Shown here: positions 49,976 through 56,280 of the stretch, in pieces
How positions within the stretch are numbered: position 1 is the stretch's first letter
Layout of the letters: every line of letters begins with the position of its first letter
Source: Haliea salexigens DSM 19537
Lineage (GTDB): Bacteria > Pseudomonadota > Gammaproteobacteria > Pseudomonadales > Halieaceae
DNA length: 64,000 nt
Reading direction: 5' to 3'
Assembly (NCBI RefSeq): GCF_000423125.1
Contig: NZ_AUHJ01000007.1
Location: 124,001 to 188,000, forward strand
The notes under the pieces: generated by a model
Database searches by the model: none
The model's input: only the letters and a program-made list of their open reading frames with translations
Told to the model about the DNA's origin: nothing
Position numbers and translations under genes: made by a program

Positions 49976-51600
49976 GCTGCTCTCTCCGAAAAGTCCATTT
50001 GCTTCAGCCAGTCGATTACGTTTGCTTCGCTGGCCTGGTAGTGGTCACACAGGGTTTTCAGTATTTCCTTGTCGGTTGGTCGATATGTCTTACTCCCCGC
50101 CGGCTTGGCGGGTGCAACCTCAACAGTCTTTGTGGCCTGCGGCTTCTCGGGCTCAGGGGCTGGCTTTGCCGCATCGAGCTCGGCCCGATCTATTGCCGCC
50201 TGATCCTCTTCAATCTCCCGCTGGCGCTGGGCTTCTACCCTGGCGGCTTCAGCTTCGGCTTTGGCCTTTTCCTCCGCGCGGATCTTCTCGCGCTCGGCCT
50301 CAAGCCTGGCTTCCTCTCGCTCTTTGTGCTCGCGTATGCGGTCCTTGATAACCAGCTTCAGGTGCTCATTGTCGGACAGGGCAAGCTGCTGGGCATCGGC
50401 AAACAGCGACTCATAGCCTTTGGCGTCGGTTCTCAGGGTTTCCACGTTCAACCTGATCTTATCGGCAATGGCGTTGGACTCGATCTTGGCGCGGGCCAGC
50501 TCGGTATCGACGGCATCATTCAGGCTGGTAATGGTTCGCTTGCCCTTCATGGCCCCGGCAAAGTCGGCTGCGATACTCGGGAGCTGGATCTTGCCCAGCG
50601 AGGCATTGACGGACGCGATATGATCCTGAAGTGCGGCCTTGCCCTTCGCCAGAATCTCATTGCGCCGGTTTTCCTTCTCTGCCTTCAGCAGCTTCTGCGC
50701 CATCAGCCTGTTGTCGCGGGCCATCGCGTGAAGCATGTCTTTGGTGCGCTTGAAGGCGTCCACGGCAGATACCATTGACAGCACGGTAGCCTCTGCGCCA
50801 TCCAGTGCAGATTCCGCTTTCTCCAGCGTCTTGATCTGTGAATCGAGGTCGGCAAAGTCCTGATCCGTTTGCGGGGAGGTGATAAGCCGGTTGTCTATGA
50901 AGTCCCGCAGCGCCGCCTCAAATACCTTGAGGTTGTCCACAATCTCCAGGCTGCCGGATACCTGGGCGGATACTGATGGCAGCTGAGTTACAGCCTCGCC
51001 AACAGGCGCGGCGGTCTGCTCAACGTGCTCATAGTTGGCAAGGTCTTTGTCGAATTGCTTCCAACCTGCCATCAAAGCGGCGGTATCGTCTTTGTTTGGC
51101 GTAACCCAGCAGCACACCGTATTATCCTCTGTTCCATCCGTGACCATGTATAGGCACTTCTCGGCACCGCTGACGGCGAGCTGGTGGACAACCTGCCAGT
51201 AATCATCCTTGGGTGTGAGGCCATCGCGCACAGTGTTGGCCTTGGCCTCATTCCACTGCTTGCACTCCCAAATCACATCTTCCAGCATCGTGACGCCATC
51301 GAAGCTCGCAAGCAGGTAGCCGTCCTCATTGGTGGCGGTCGCCGGGTACAGCTCCTGGCCTATGACTTCCTCGGCAATTGGGCGGGCCAGTGCCTCGACT
51401 TCGTGACCCCGTGCAAATAGGACGTTCTCTGTCCACTCGCTGAATTCCTTTTCGCTGCCGGTGGCCTTCATGCGCAGCAGCTCATTGCGGGAAACCTTTT
51501 TGCTGGCGCCCATCATGGCGGGAGCCTCACTGGCGGTGTGGTATTGCGCGCGGGCCGCTTTCCACTCGTCGCTGCCCTGGACTGCATCAATGATGTTCAT
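49972..51600 (-). CDS. YqaJ-type phage exonuclease with long coiled-coil C-terminus
   Basis: 542 residues. The N-terminal ~200 match YqaJ/lambda-exo nucleases: SDEWKAARAQYHTAS, GHEVEALARP, and catalytic FDGVTM/WECKQW. From ~210 to 470 extended helices and a highly charged coiled coil (REHKEREEARLEAEREK) follow, then an Ala/Pro linker and a small C-terminal helical part (DYHQASEANVIDWL-like). The usual exonuclease is about half as long. Works with the annealing protein upstream and SSB. Confidence 0.85.
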   Translation of the reverse strand: MNIIDAVQGSDEWKAARAQYHTASEAPAMMGASKKVSRNELLRMKATGSEKEFSEWTENVLFARGHEVEALARPIAEEVIGQELYPATATNEDGYLLASFDGVTMLEDVIWECKQWNEAKANTVRDGLTPKDDYWQVVHQLAVSGAEKCLYMVTDGTEDNTVCCWVTPNKDDTAALMAGWKQFDKDLANYEHVEQTAAPVGEAVTQLPSVSAQVSGSLEIVDNLKVFEAALRDFIDNRLITSPQTDQDFADLDSQIKTLEKAESALDGAEATVLSMVSAVDAFKRTKDMLHAMARDNRLMAQKLLKAEKENRRNEILAKGKAALQDHIASVNASLGKIQLPSIAADFAGAMKGKRTITSLNDAVDTELARAKIESNAIADKIRLNVETLRTDAKGYESLFADAQQLALSDNEHLKLVIKDRIREHKEREEARLEAEREKIRAEEKAKAEAEAARVEAQRQREIEEDQAAIDRAELDAAKPAPEPEKPQATKTVEVAPAKPAGSKTYRPTDKEILKTLCDHYQASEANVIDWLKQMDFSERAA

Positions 51601-52409
51601 ACAATTTCTCCCTCTTTCGCCGCACAGTTGCGGATAGTGTTTTTCTGCTGGTCGCTCAGTGGTGCTTTGGACTGAATCATGGCTATGATCTGGTCCGGGG
51701 TTTTCTTCTTGTCGTCAATCGCCTTCTTCCATGCCGGAAGGTTCTTGGCAAACTGGTCGTCAGGGTAGGGAGCAGGCGGCTGCCTGCCGTTGGTGGGCTG
51801 CTCTACCGGGTCCAGGTACTCAGGCGGCAGATCCTCAATGTCCTGCGTGAAGCAATCGCTTGCTGCGGTGGCGGTCAATACCGCATCAACCAGGGCGCGC
51901 TTCTTGGCCATCTTGAGGATCGTGTTGGCAAGGTCTGATGGCTCGGTCCTGATCTGCTGCTTCTTGAAGTTCGGCTTACCCTGATAGCCGCGCGTCCACT
52001 TCTCGCGCTTGCGGTCTGACGGGGCTTCGTCAAATTCCTCTTTGCAGATAGCGTTGCGCCATTTGTACTTTTCCTCGCTGCTGGAACACTCGCCAATCCC
52101 GGCCCCAACAAAATGACCAGAGGGAGATACCAGCCGCACCTTTACCTGATAGCGGATCTGGTCGTCGTCGCTCAGGTCGGTAATGTCAGGGTCTGCCGAC
52201 AGTCGAAAAGCAGACATGATTTTTTCAGCTCCAGGCTTGTAAAGGCTCGGCTCCTTGCAGCCCGGAATGACCCCGTAGTGAACATTCTTCTGCATTATGT
52301 GGTCCAGCACATCCTTGATCACCCCAACCTGCTGGCGCAACTCTGCCGACCGCATGGGGGCCAGGCTACGGTTGTCTGCCGGGTGTTGCACGACTACGTT
52401 ATTCATCAC
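51597..52409 (-). CDS. Putative phage single-strand annealing recombinase
   Basis: 270 residues. LYKPGAEKIMSAF, GIGECSSSEEKYKWR and ILKMAKKRALVDAVLTATAASD recur in phage annealing/recombination proteins (Rad52/Erf-like), and its position next to a YqaJ nuclease and SSB supports this. The fold is inferred; no structure-level check was possible. ATGA overlap at both ends. Confidence 0.7.
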   Translation of the reverse strand: MMNNVVVQHPADNRSLAPMRSAELRQQVGVIKDVLDHIMQKNVHYGVIPGCKEPSLYKPGAEKIMSAFRLSADPDITDLSDDDQIRYQVKVRLVSPSGHFVGAGIGECSSSEEKYKWRNAICKEEFDEAPSDRKREKWTRGYQGKPNFKKQQIRTEPSDLANTILKMAKKRALVDAVLTATAASDCFTQDIEDLPPEYLDPVEQPTNGRQPPAPYPDDQFAKNLPAWKKAIDDKKKTPDQIIAMIQSKAPLSDQQKNTIRNCAAKEGEIV

Positions 52410-52693
52410 CCAGCCCTCCGGTTAGCGGTCACAATGTCGCCTGAAACCAGTTCATCACGGAACGCCTGCATTTCTTTTTGCAGGTCGTACCCGCCCCCGC
52501 CGAAGTGCCCCAATTCCATGTACATTGCGTTCTCTGCAGCCAGCACATCACTGGGCGCGAACTGGCTTATAGTGCGCCCATCAAGTGTCGCGTTTTTCAG
52601 GCCGTCTATGCGCCCGCACCCGTCTCCGCAGTCGCTGAAACTAATATGCTTCAACGGCACCTCAAGCGTTACAGTTACAAATTTCTCTCTCAT
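52406..52693 (-). CDS. Phage hypothetical protein
   Basis: 95 residues; MELGHFGGGGYDLQKEM motif. N-terminal Asp/Cys segment DCGDGCGRIDG. Unknown function. 4-nt overlaps with both neighbours. Confidence 0.7.
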   Translation of the reverse strand: MREKFVTVTLEVPLKHISFSDCGDGCGRIDGLKNATLDGRTISQFAPSDVLAAENAMYMELGHFGGGGYDLQKEMQAFRDELVSGDIVTANRRAG

Positions 52694-52926
52694 GCGTATG
52701 CCCTCAGTTCTGGCCCAGGATCTGCAGCCTGGAATGATTCATCTTCAAGTTTTTCGTCAACGGCCTCGTAGAGCTCGGCCTTGCGCGTTTCGCTGATACC
52801 CTGCATCAGATTGCTCTTCACAGGAGAGGCAGATTCGATGACATAATCTGTGTCGCCAAAGTCGCCCTCTGTAGGCGCAAGCAGGCACTCAACCTCGCAC
52901 CACGCCATAACCGTCACTTTCTTCAC
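52690..52926 (-). CDS. Phage hypothetical protein
   Basis: 78 residues from GTG 52926 with GGAGG 6 nt upstream. Acidic, no recognised domain. GTGA overlap with the membrane micro-protein upstream. Confidence 0.65.
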   Translation of the reverse strand: MKKVTVMAWCEVECLLAPTEGDFGDTDYVIESASPVKSNLMQGISETRKAELYEAVDEKLEDESFQAADPGPELRAYA

Positions 52927-53069
52927 AGCGCACCTCCAAGCCAGAAGTAGACGCTGATACCACCCCAAGCAAAGCTGACTACAGCAACAGGAAAGACCTT
53001 CCAGAAGGCCTCCATGGGCTTGGGGTATGCCATTCGTCGGTCAGGGAACATATATTTCACGTCATTCAC
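52923..53069 (-). CDS. 48-aa phage membrane protein
   Basis: GTG 53069 overlaps the stop of the gene upstream (GTGA), and its own stop overlaps the next start (GTGA). Contains one TM helix (VFPVAVVSFAWGGISVYFWL) after a charged N-terminus. Internal ATG at 53033 could also start it. Unknown function. Confidence 0.65.
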   Translation of the reverse strand: MNDVKYMFPDRRMAYPKPMEAFWKVFPVAVVSFAWGGISVYFWLGGAL

Positions 53070-53302
53070 GCCGCTACCTCCTGCACCGGCTGGAGCGCAA
53101 AAACGCGCACACCAAGTGCCTCAAAGTAGTATTCAGTGTTCTTGTCGCTGTACGGCGCTGTGTTGTGCTGCGGGAAAGCTGCCATAAAGCCAACCAGGCT
53201 CATTTGCACAAGCCACTGGTCGTCATGGCCGCGCATGACACTGATAACGCCGTCCGGGATTTCCATATCACCCAGCGCGCCGATCACCTGATAAATGTTC
53301 AT
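53066..53302 (-). CDS. Phage hypothetical protein
   Basis: 78 residues; MNIYQVIGALGDMEIP start. ATG 53302 overlaps the stop of the 26-aa peptide (ATGA). Mixed alpha/beta, no recognised domain. Confidence 0.65.
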   Translation of the reverse strand: MNIYQVIGALGDMEIPDGVISVMRGHDDQWLVQMSLVGFMAAFPQHNTAPYSDKNTEYYFEALGVRVFALQPVQEVAA

Positions 53303-53379
53303 ACCAAAAGCCCCGCGATAGTGATGACCAGTGCCAGCCCGAAGGCCACGCCAATCAGAATGTTTGCTATTGAGATCAT
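53299..53379 (-). CDS. 26-aa membrane micro-protein, first gene of PL operon
   Basis: ATG 53379 has GGGAG 6 nt upstream. Almost entirely hydrophobic (IGVAFGLALVITIAGLLV). First frame after PL, 39 nt from the -10. In lambda the N gene holds this place; this is not N-like. Confidence 0.6.
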   Translation of the reverse strand: MISIANILIGVAFGLALVITIAGLLV

Positions 53380-53417
53380 TTCGTTCTCCCGGCCCGGTTG
53401 TTGTCGGGCATGTAAGT

Positions 53418-53446
53418 ACTATAACCAAAGTTATTATAATATGCAA
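53418..53446 (-). promoter_or_regulatory. Leftward early promoter PL
   Basis: Minus strand TTGCAT (53441-53446), 17-bp spacer, TATAGT (53418-53423). Two operators (53421-53434 and 53446-53459) cover the -10/spacer and the -35. Confidence 0.75.
53421..53434. promoter_or_regulatory. Repressor operator OL1
   Basis: ATAACCAAAGTTAT: perfect ATAAC/GTTAT inverted repeat with 4-bp spacer. Overlaps the PL -10. Confidence 0.85.
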
Positions 53447-53459
53447 TAACCCGAGTTAT
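53446..53459. promoter_or_regulatory. Repressor operator OL2
   Basis: ATAACCCGAGTTAT: perfect ATAAC/GTTAT arms. Starts 25 bp from OL1 and touches the PL -35. Confidence 0.85.
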
Positions 53460-53487
53460 ATTTATTTTGGGAGAAAATTGGGGGCAC

Positions 53488-53511
53488 AAAAAAGCCCGCA
53501 CTTGGCGGGCT
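53488..53511 (-). terminator. Terminator of the cI transcript
   Basis: Minus strand AGCCCGC-CAAGT-GCGGGCT followed by TTTTTT. It ends the cI/zinc-ribbon transcript before PL and insulates PL from it. Confidence 0.85.
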
Positions 53512-53529
53512 CTGGATTACTGTTTGGCG

Positions 53530-53838
53530 CTATCTGAGTCGCTTGCCGTTGTTGATCCGCTTATCAATCGCTGAGTTTTGCGACCCGTTGCTCGCCGCCA
53601 CAATGACCCAGACCACAACCCATAGGCCGAGGGTGATGATCGTGAGGAAAAGGTGAAGCAGGTGGCTGGTTTTCTTCTTCCTGCTGAGCATCACAGCAAC
53701 CTCCTGATCGGAGTAGGGGATGATGTCGCCGCGCTGGGCAACTGATGCGCCGGTTGCTATTGGGGAGCCACAGCCAGGGCAGGCTGGTGCGTTGCTGGAT
53801 ACTTCTTTACCGCAGTCTGGACACGCGATAAGCGCCAT
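53530..53838 (-). CDS. Zinc-ribbon membrane protein co-transcribed with cI
   Basis: 102 residues. An N-terminal double CxxC zinc ribbon (ACPDCGKE, PACPGCGSP), a linker, then a TM segment (LFLTIITLGLWVVVWVIVAA) and a basic tail. ATG 53838 has AGGGGGA upstream. It lies between cI and the terminator, so it should be made in the lysogen. Position suggests superinfection exclusion or another host-altering role; the function is not known. Confidence 0.8.
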   Translation of the reverse strand: MALIACPDCGKEVSSNAPACPGCGSPIATGASVAQRGDIIPYSDQEVAVMLSRKKKTSHLLHLFLTIITLGLWVVVWVIVAASNGSQNSAIDKRINNGKRLR

Positions 53839-53846
53839 AAATCCCC

Positions 53847-54512
53847 CTACAAGCCGCCCCATGAGGCGTCTATTACTCTGCCTATAATTTCAAATTCATC
53901 CCTGATTACAGGGAATGCACTTCTGTCAGGATTCAGCGGCACAAGCACCGGCCTGCCTTCTTCAGACAGCAGCCTCTTGAACGTCACATGCCCATTACCA
54001 CTGTGTTTGGCGACAACATAGTCACCTGATTGCGCTGGCTTTTCAGGGTCAACATATATGACCATTCCAGCCGGGAAGCTATGCCCATTCACCCCATCGG
54101 GTAGCGTCATAGAAGGCCCGTCAACACGCAATGCAAAGGTGTGCTTAGAGTGCGGCACAGTCGTCGGGACTACACTTTCCGCATAACCGGGATCATATAG
54201 GTCTATGGCTTCAGACCACTGACCGGCCTGCACATAACTAATCAACGGAATCCATCCCTTTATATTTGTTTTGCGAATGTTAGTCACATTCGTGCCGCTT
54301 TTGTCAAACACGGCTTGCGGTGGGTTTCTTCCATCCTGCAGGTACTCGGGCGTGCACTGAAGCGCATCGGCCATCTCCAAGAGCTTCTTGGTCTTAGCCC
54401 CATTTAGGTATTTGGCGATCATTGGCTGCGACACACCCATGAGCTCGGCCAGTTCCCCTTGGCTCATCCCAAGCTCGTCCATGCGTTTTCTGATTCTGTC
54501 TTTCATTTCCAT
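53847..54512 (-). CDS. cI: Phage CI-type repressor with LexA-like self-cleavage domain
   Basis: Maintains lysogeny. 221 residues: HTH at ~5-60 (MSQGELAELMGVSQPMIAKYL) and an S24 domain with cleavage site A96-G97 (VQAGQW), nucleophile S134 (GPSM) and K169 (VAKHSG). It should be cut when RecA filaments form, giving SOS induction. The first ATG (54512) coincides with the predicted PRM start site, implying a leaderless mRNA; ATG 54506 is an alternative. Confidence 0.93.
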   Translation of the reverse strand: MEMKDRIRKRMDELGMSQGELAELMGVSQPMIAKYLNGAKTKKLLEMADALQCTPEYLQDGRNPPQAVFDKSGTNVTNIRKTNIKGWIPLISYVQAGQWSEAIDLYDPGYAESVVPTTVPHSKHTFALRVDGPSMTLPDGVNGHSFPAGMVIYVDPEKPAQSGDYVVAKHSGNGHVTFKRLLSEEGRPVLVPLNPDRSAFPVIRDEFEIIGRVIDASWGGL

Positions 54513-54526
54513 ATAACCATTGTTAT
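54513..54526. promoter_or_regulatory. Repressor operator next to cI
   Basis: ATAACCATTGTTAT, perfect arms. It covers the PRM -10 and abuts the cI ATG, the place of an autoregulatory OR3-like site. Confidence 0.85.
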
Positions 54527-54547
54527 GCAGCGCGGGTTATGTGCCAA
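54519..54547 (-). promoter_or_regulatory. PRM promoter for cI
   Basis: Minus strand TTGGCA (54542-54547), 17-bp spacer, AACAAT (54519-54524). Position +1 would fall at about 54512, the A of the cI ATG. Confidence 0.6.
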
Positions 54548-54561
54548 TTAACCAAAGTTAT
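54548..54561. promoter_or_regulatory. Repressor operator, middle OR site
   Basis: TTAACCAAAGTTAT, one change from the ATAAC-N4-GTTAT consensus; directly upstream of the PR -35. Confidence 0.8.
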
Positions 54562-54589
54562 AGACAAACGATAACCGAAGTTATAATAT
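54561..54589 (+). promoter_or_regulatory. Rightward early promoter PR
   Basis: TAGACA (54561-54566), 17-bp spacer, TAATAT (54584-54589); a perfect TATAAT at 54582-54587 at 15 bp is the alternative -10. OR1 covers the spacer. Confidence 0.75.
54571..54584. promoter_or_regulatory. Repressor operator OR1
   Basis: ATAACCGAAGTTAT, perfect arms, lying between the PR -35 and -10. Confidence 0.85.
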
Positions 54590-54622
54590 GGGCGTGAAGC
54601 TATCCACAGGAACCTTACGGCA

Positions 54623-54829
54623 ATGAAAAAAGCAGACGTACTCAAGCACTTCACCACGCAGGTTGCCGTGCGCGATGCGCTACTCGCACAAGGGTACCAG
54701 GTGTCACAGCCAGCCATTTCAAAGTGGGGCGAGAACATCCCCGAAGTGGCTGCGCGGTTGCTTGAAAAAGCAACTCGGGGCGCGCTGAAGTTTGATGAAT
54801 CCATGTACCGCTCCAAATCTGCCGCATAA
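54623..54829 (+). CDS. cro: Cro-type regulator
   Basis: 68 residues, divergent from cI. The HTH is VRDALLAQGYQVSQPAISKWG, as in YdaS/Cro proteins, with basic residues flanking. First gene under PR. Expected to bind the same ATAAC operators in the lytic choice. Confidence 0.9.
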   Translation: MKKADVLKHFTTQVAVRDALLAQGYQVSQPAISKWGENIPEVAARLLEKATRGALKFDESMYRSKSAA

Positions 54830-54833
54830 CTAG

Positions 54834-54855
54834 CCGCTCCCTGTGAGCGGTTTTT
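54834..54855 (+). terminator. Terminator just after cro (tR1-like)
   Basis: CCGCTC-CCTGT-GAGCGG followed by TTTTTATTT. It sits 5 nt after the cro stop, in the place of lambda tR1, and would limit delayed-early expression. Confidence 0.85.
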
Positions 54856-54905
54856 ATTTGGCTGGATTTTCTACAGGAAAGACAAGGAAAGCGGGGGAAA
54901 CAGAA

Positions 54906-55241
54906 ATGCAGCAAATCACTCTCAACTACGATGCTGGGCTTGTCGATAGCTACCAAAGCTGCCGCGAGTTCGTTGCGTATCGTGCCCACCACCAGCAGAC
55001 GTCACAGAAGGCCCTGGCTGCTGATATGGACTACTCCCCGTCAGACCTGACGCGGAAGCTGGCGCAAAGCCCTAACGACTCCAGACGCTTCACGCTGGAC
55101 GATCTGGAAAAGTTCATCGAAGTCACTGGCGACACAAGCCCGGTGATGTATCTGGTTGAAAAGTACCTCACTGAATCAAACCGCATTGCTGAGCTTGAGG
55201 CTGAACTTAATCGCCTGAAGCGCATGAAGGGGGTCGCATGA
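54906..55241 (+). CDS. CII-like phage regulatory protein
   Basis: 111 residues from ATG 54906. A central HTH-like part (SQKALAADMDYSPSDLTRKL), FTLDDLEKFIEVTGDTSPV typical of phage CII/CP76-type regulators, and a C-terminal coiled coil. Position after cro and the terminator fits CII. Its stop overlaps the next start by 4 nt. Confidence 0.75.
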   Translation: MQQITLNYDAGLVDSYQSCREFVAYRAHHQQTSQKALAADMDYSPSDLTRKLAQSPNDSRRFTLDDLEKFIEVTGDTSPVMYLVEKYLTESNRIAELEAELNRLKRMKGVA

Positions 55242-55621
55242 GCGCTCACGATATTGTCTCTCGCCTGGATCACTGCCGACAGGTTAGTGATGGCAAGTGG
55301 ATGGCTCGCTGCCCAGCGCACGACGACAAGGGGCCTTCACTTTCAATCCGAGACGTTGGCGACGGCAGGACACTGGTGAACTGTTTTGCTGGATGCGGGG
55401 CAAATGATGTTCTGGCGTCAATTGGTTTCGAACTTTCCGACCTGTACCCGCCAACAGACCGCAACTATCCAGCAGAGCGCAAGCGCCGCACTGAGACTGA
55501 AGACGAGCTTGTGGTTGAAATCGGCAGGCAGGCTATGAGCAAAGGCCAAAGGCTTGAAGGTAAAGACCTTGAGCGTTTCCGTCAGGCTCTCATTAACACA
55601 AAGAAAAGGAGCGCCGCATAG
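55238..55621 (+). CDS. Stand-alone primase-type zinc-finger protein
   Basis: 127 residues. The N-terminal half is the CHC2-type finger (MARCPAHDDKGPSLSI, VNCFAGCGANDVL) of bacterial and phage primases. No TOPRIM or RNA-polymerase domain follows; the C-terminus is helical and basic. It may bind DNA or guide the helicase. The catalytic domain may be the host's. Confidence 0.82.
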   Translation: MSAHDIVSRLDHCRQVSDGKWMARCPAHDDKGPSLSIRDVGDGRTLVNCFAGCGANDVLASIGFELSDLYPPTDRNYPAERKRRTETEDELVVEIGRQAMSKGQRLEGKDLERFRQALINTKKRSAA

Positions 55622-56280
55622 TGCAGTGGTTTAAGCATGATAGCAATGCCAGTGCAGACGCGAAACTCAAACGTGTACGCATGAAATATGGGCTTCAGGG
55701 ATATGGTTTGTACTGGTACTGCCTTGAACTGATAGCTCAGTCGGTAGAGGCCCATAACCTAACTTTTGAACTTGAGCATGACGCGGAGGTGATTGCGTAT
55801 GACGTTGGTTTGAGTCGGGAGATCGTGCAAGAAATGATGATTTACATGGTAAATCTAGGACTTTTCAGCGCAGATAGCCAAGGGAGGATTTTCTGCGTGA
55901 AGATGTTGAAGCGCATGGATTCGTCCATGACAAGCAACGCAAAGATGCGCGAGATGCTCACAAAGGCAAAGCAAAATCATGATGGGGTCATGATAGGTCA
56001 TGATGAAGGCATGACGAGTCATGATTCTGTCATGCAAGAAAGAAAGAAAGAAGAGAAAGAAAGAAAGAGTGGTCGGTTTACACCTCCCTCGGTTGATGAG
56101 GTTTCAGAATACTGTTCCTCTCGCGGTAACTCTGTTGACGCACAAGCCTTCGTTGACCATTACGAGTCAAACGGCTGGATGCGTGGCAAGACGAAAATCA
56201 AATGCTGGAAGGCTTGCGTCAGAACTTGGGAATCTAAGCGCGAAGCCCCTAAATCGGGTTCGGGGATGGTTGAGATATGA
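55621..56280 (+). CDS. Phage replication initiator (O-like) containing origin iterons
   Basis: 219 residues from GTG 55621, on the last base of the previous stop. The N-terminus MQWFKHDSNASADAKLKRV to ~100 is a winged-helix of the kind found in phage replication proteins. The middle (~115-150) is low complexity and encodes the iterons and A-rich tract; a C-terminal domain (VSEYCSSRG to the end) probably meets the helicase. The layout matches lambda O, whose gene holds ori. Confidence 0.82.
   Translation: MQWFKHDSNASADAKLKRVRMKYGLQGYGLYWYCLELIAQSVEAHNLTFELEHDAEVIAYDVGLSREIVQEMMIYMVNLGLFSADSQGRIFCVKMLKRMDSSMTSNAKMREMLTKAKQNHDGVMIGHDEGMTSHDSVMQERKKEEKERKSGRFTPPSVDEVSEYCSSRGNSVDAQAFVDHYESNGWMRGKTKIKCWKACVRTWESKREAPKSGSGMVEI
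55977..56069. other. Candidate phage replication origin: six iterons plus A-rich tract
   Basis: TCATGAT copies start at 55977, 55988, 55998, 56009 (GCATGAC), 56019 and 56030 (TCATGC): spacing 11, 10, 11, 10, 11 bp, one helical turn each. The full copies extend to the palindrome ATCATGAT where flanks allow. An uninterrupted purine tract (AAGAAAG repeats, 56036-56069) follows, like the AT-rich unwinding part of lambda ori. Confidence 0.7.

Noticed and set aside
53299-53379. Lambda N homologue at the head of PL
   Set aside because: The product is a hydrophobic 26-mer with no Arg-rich motif.
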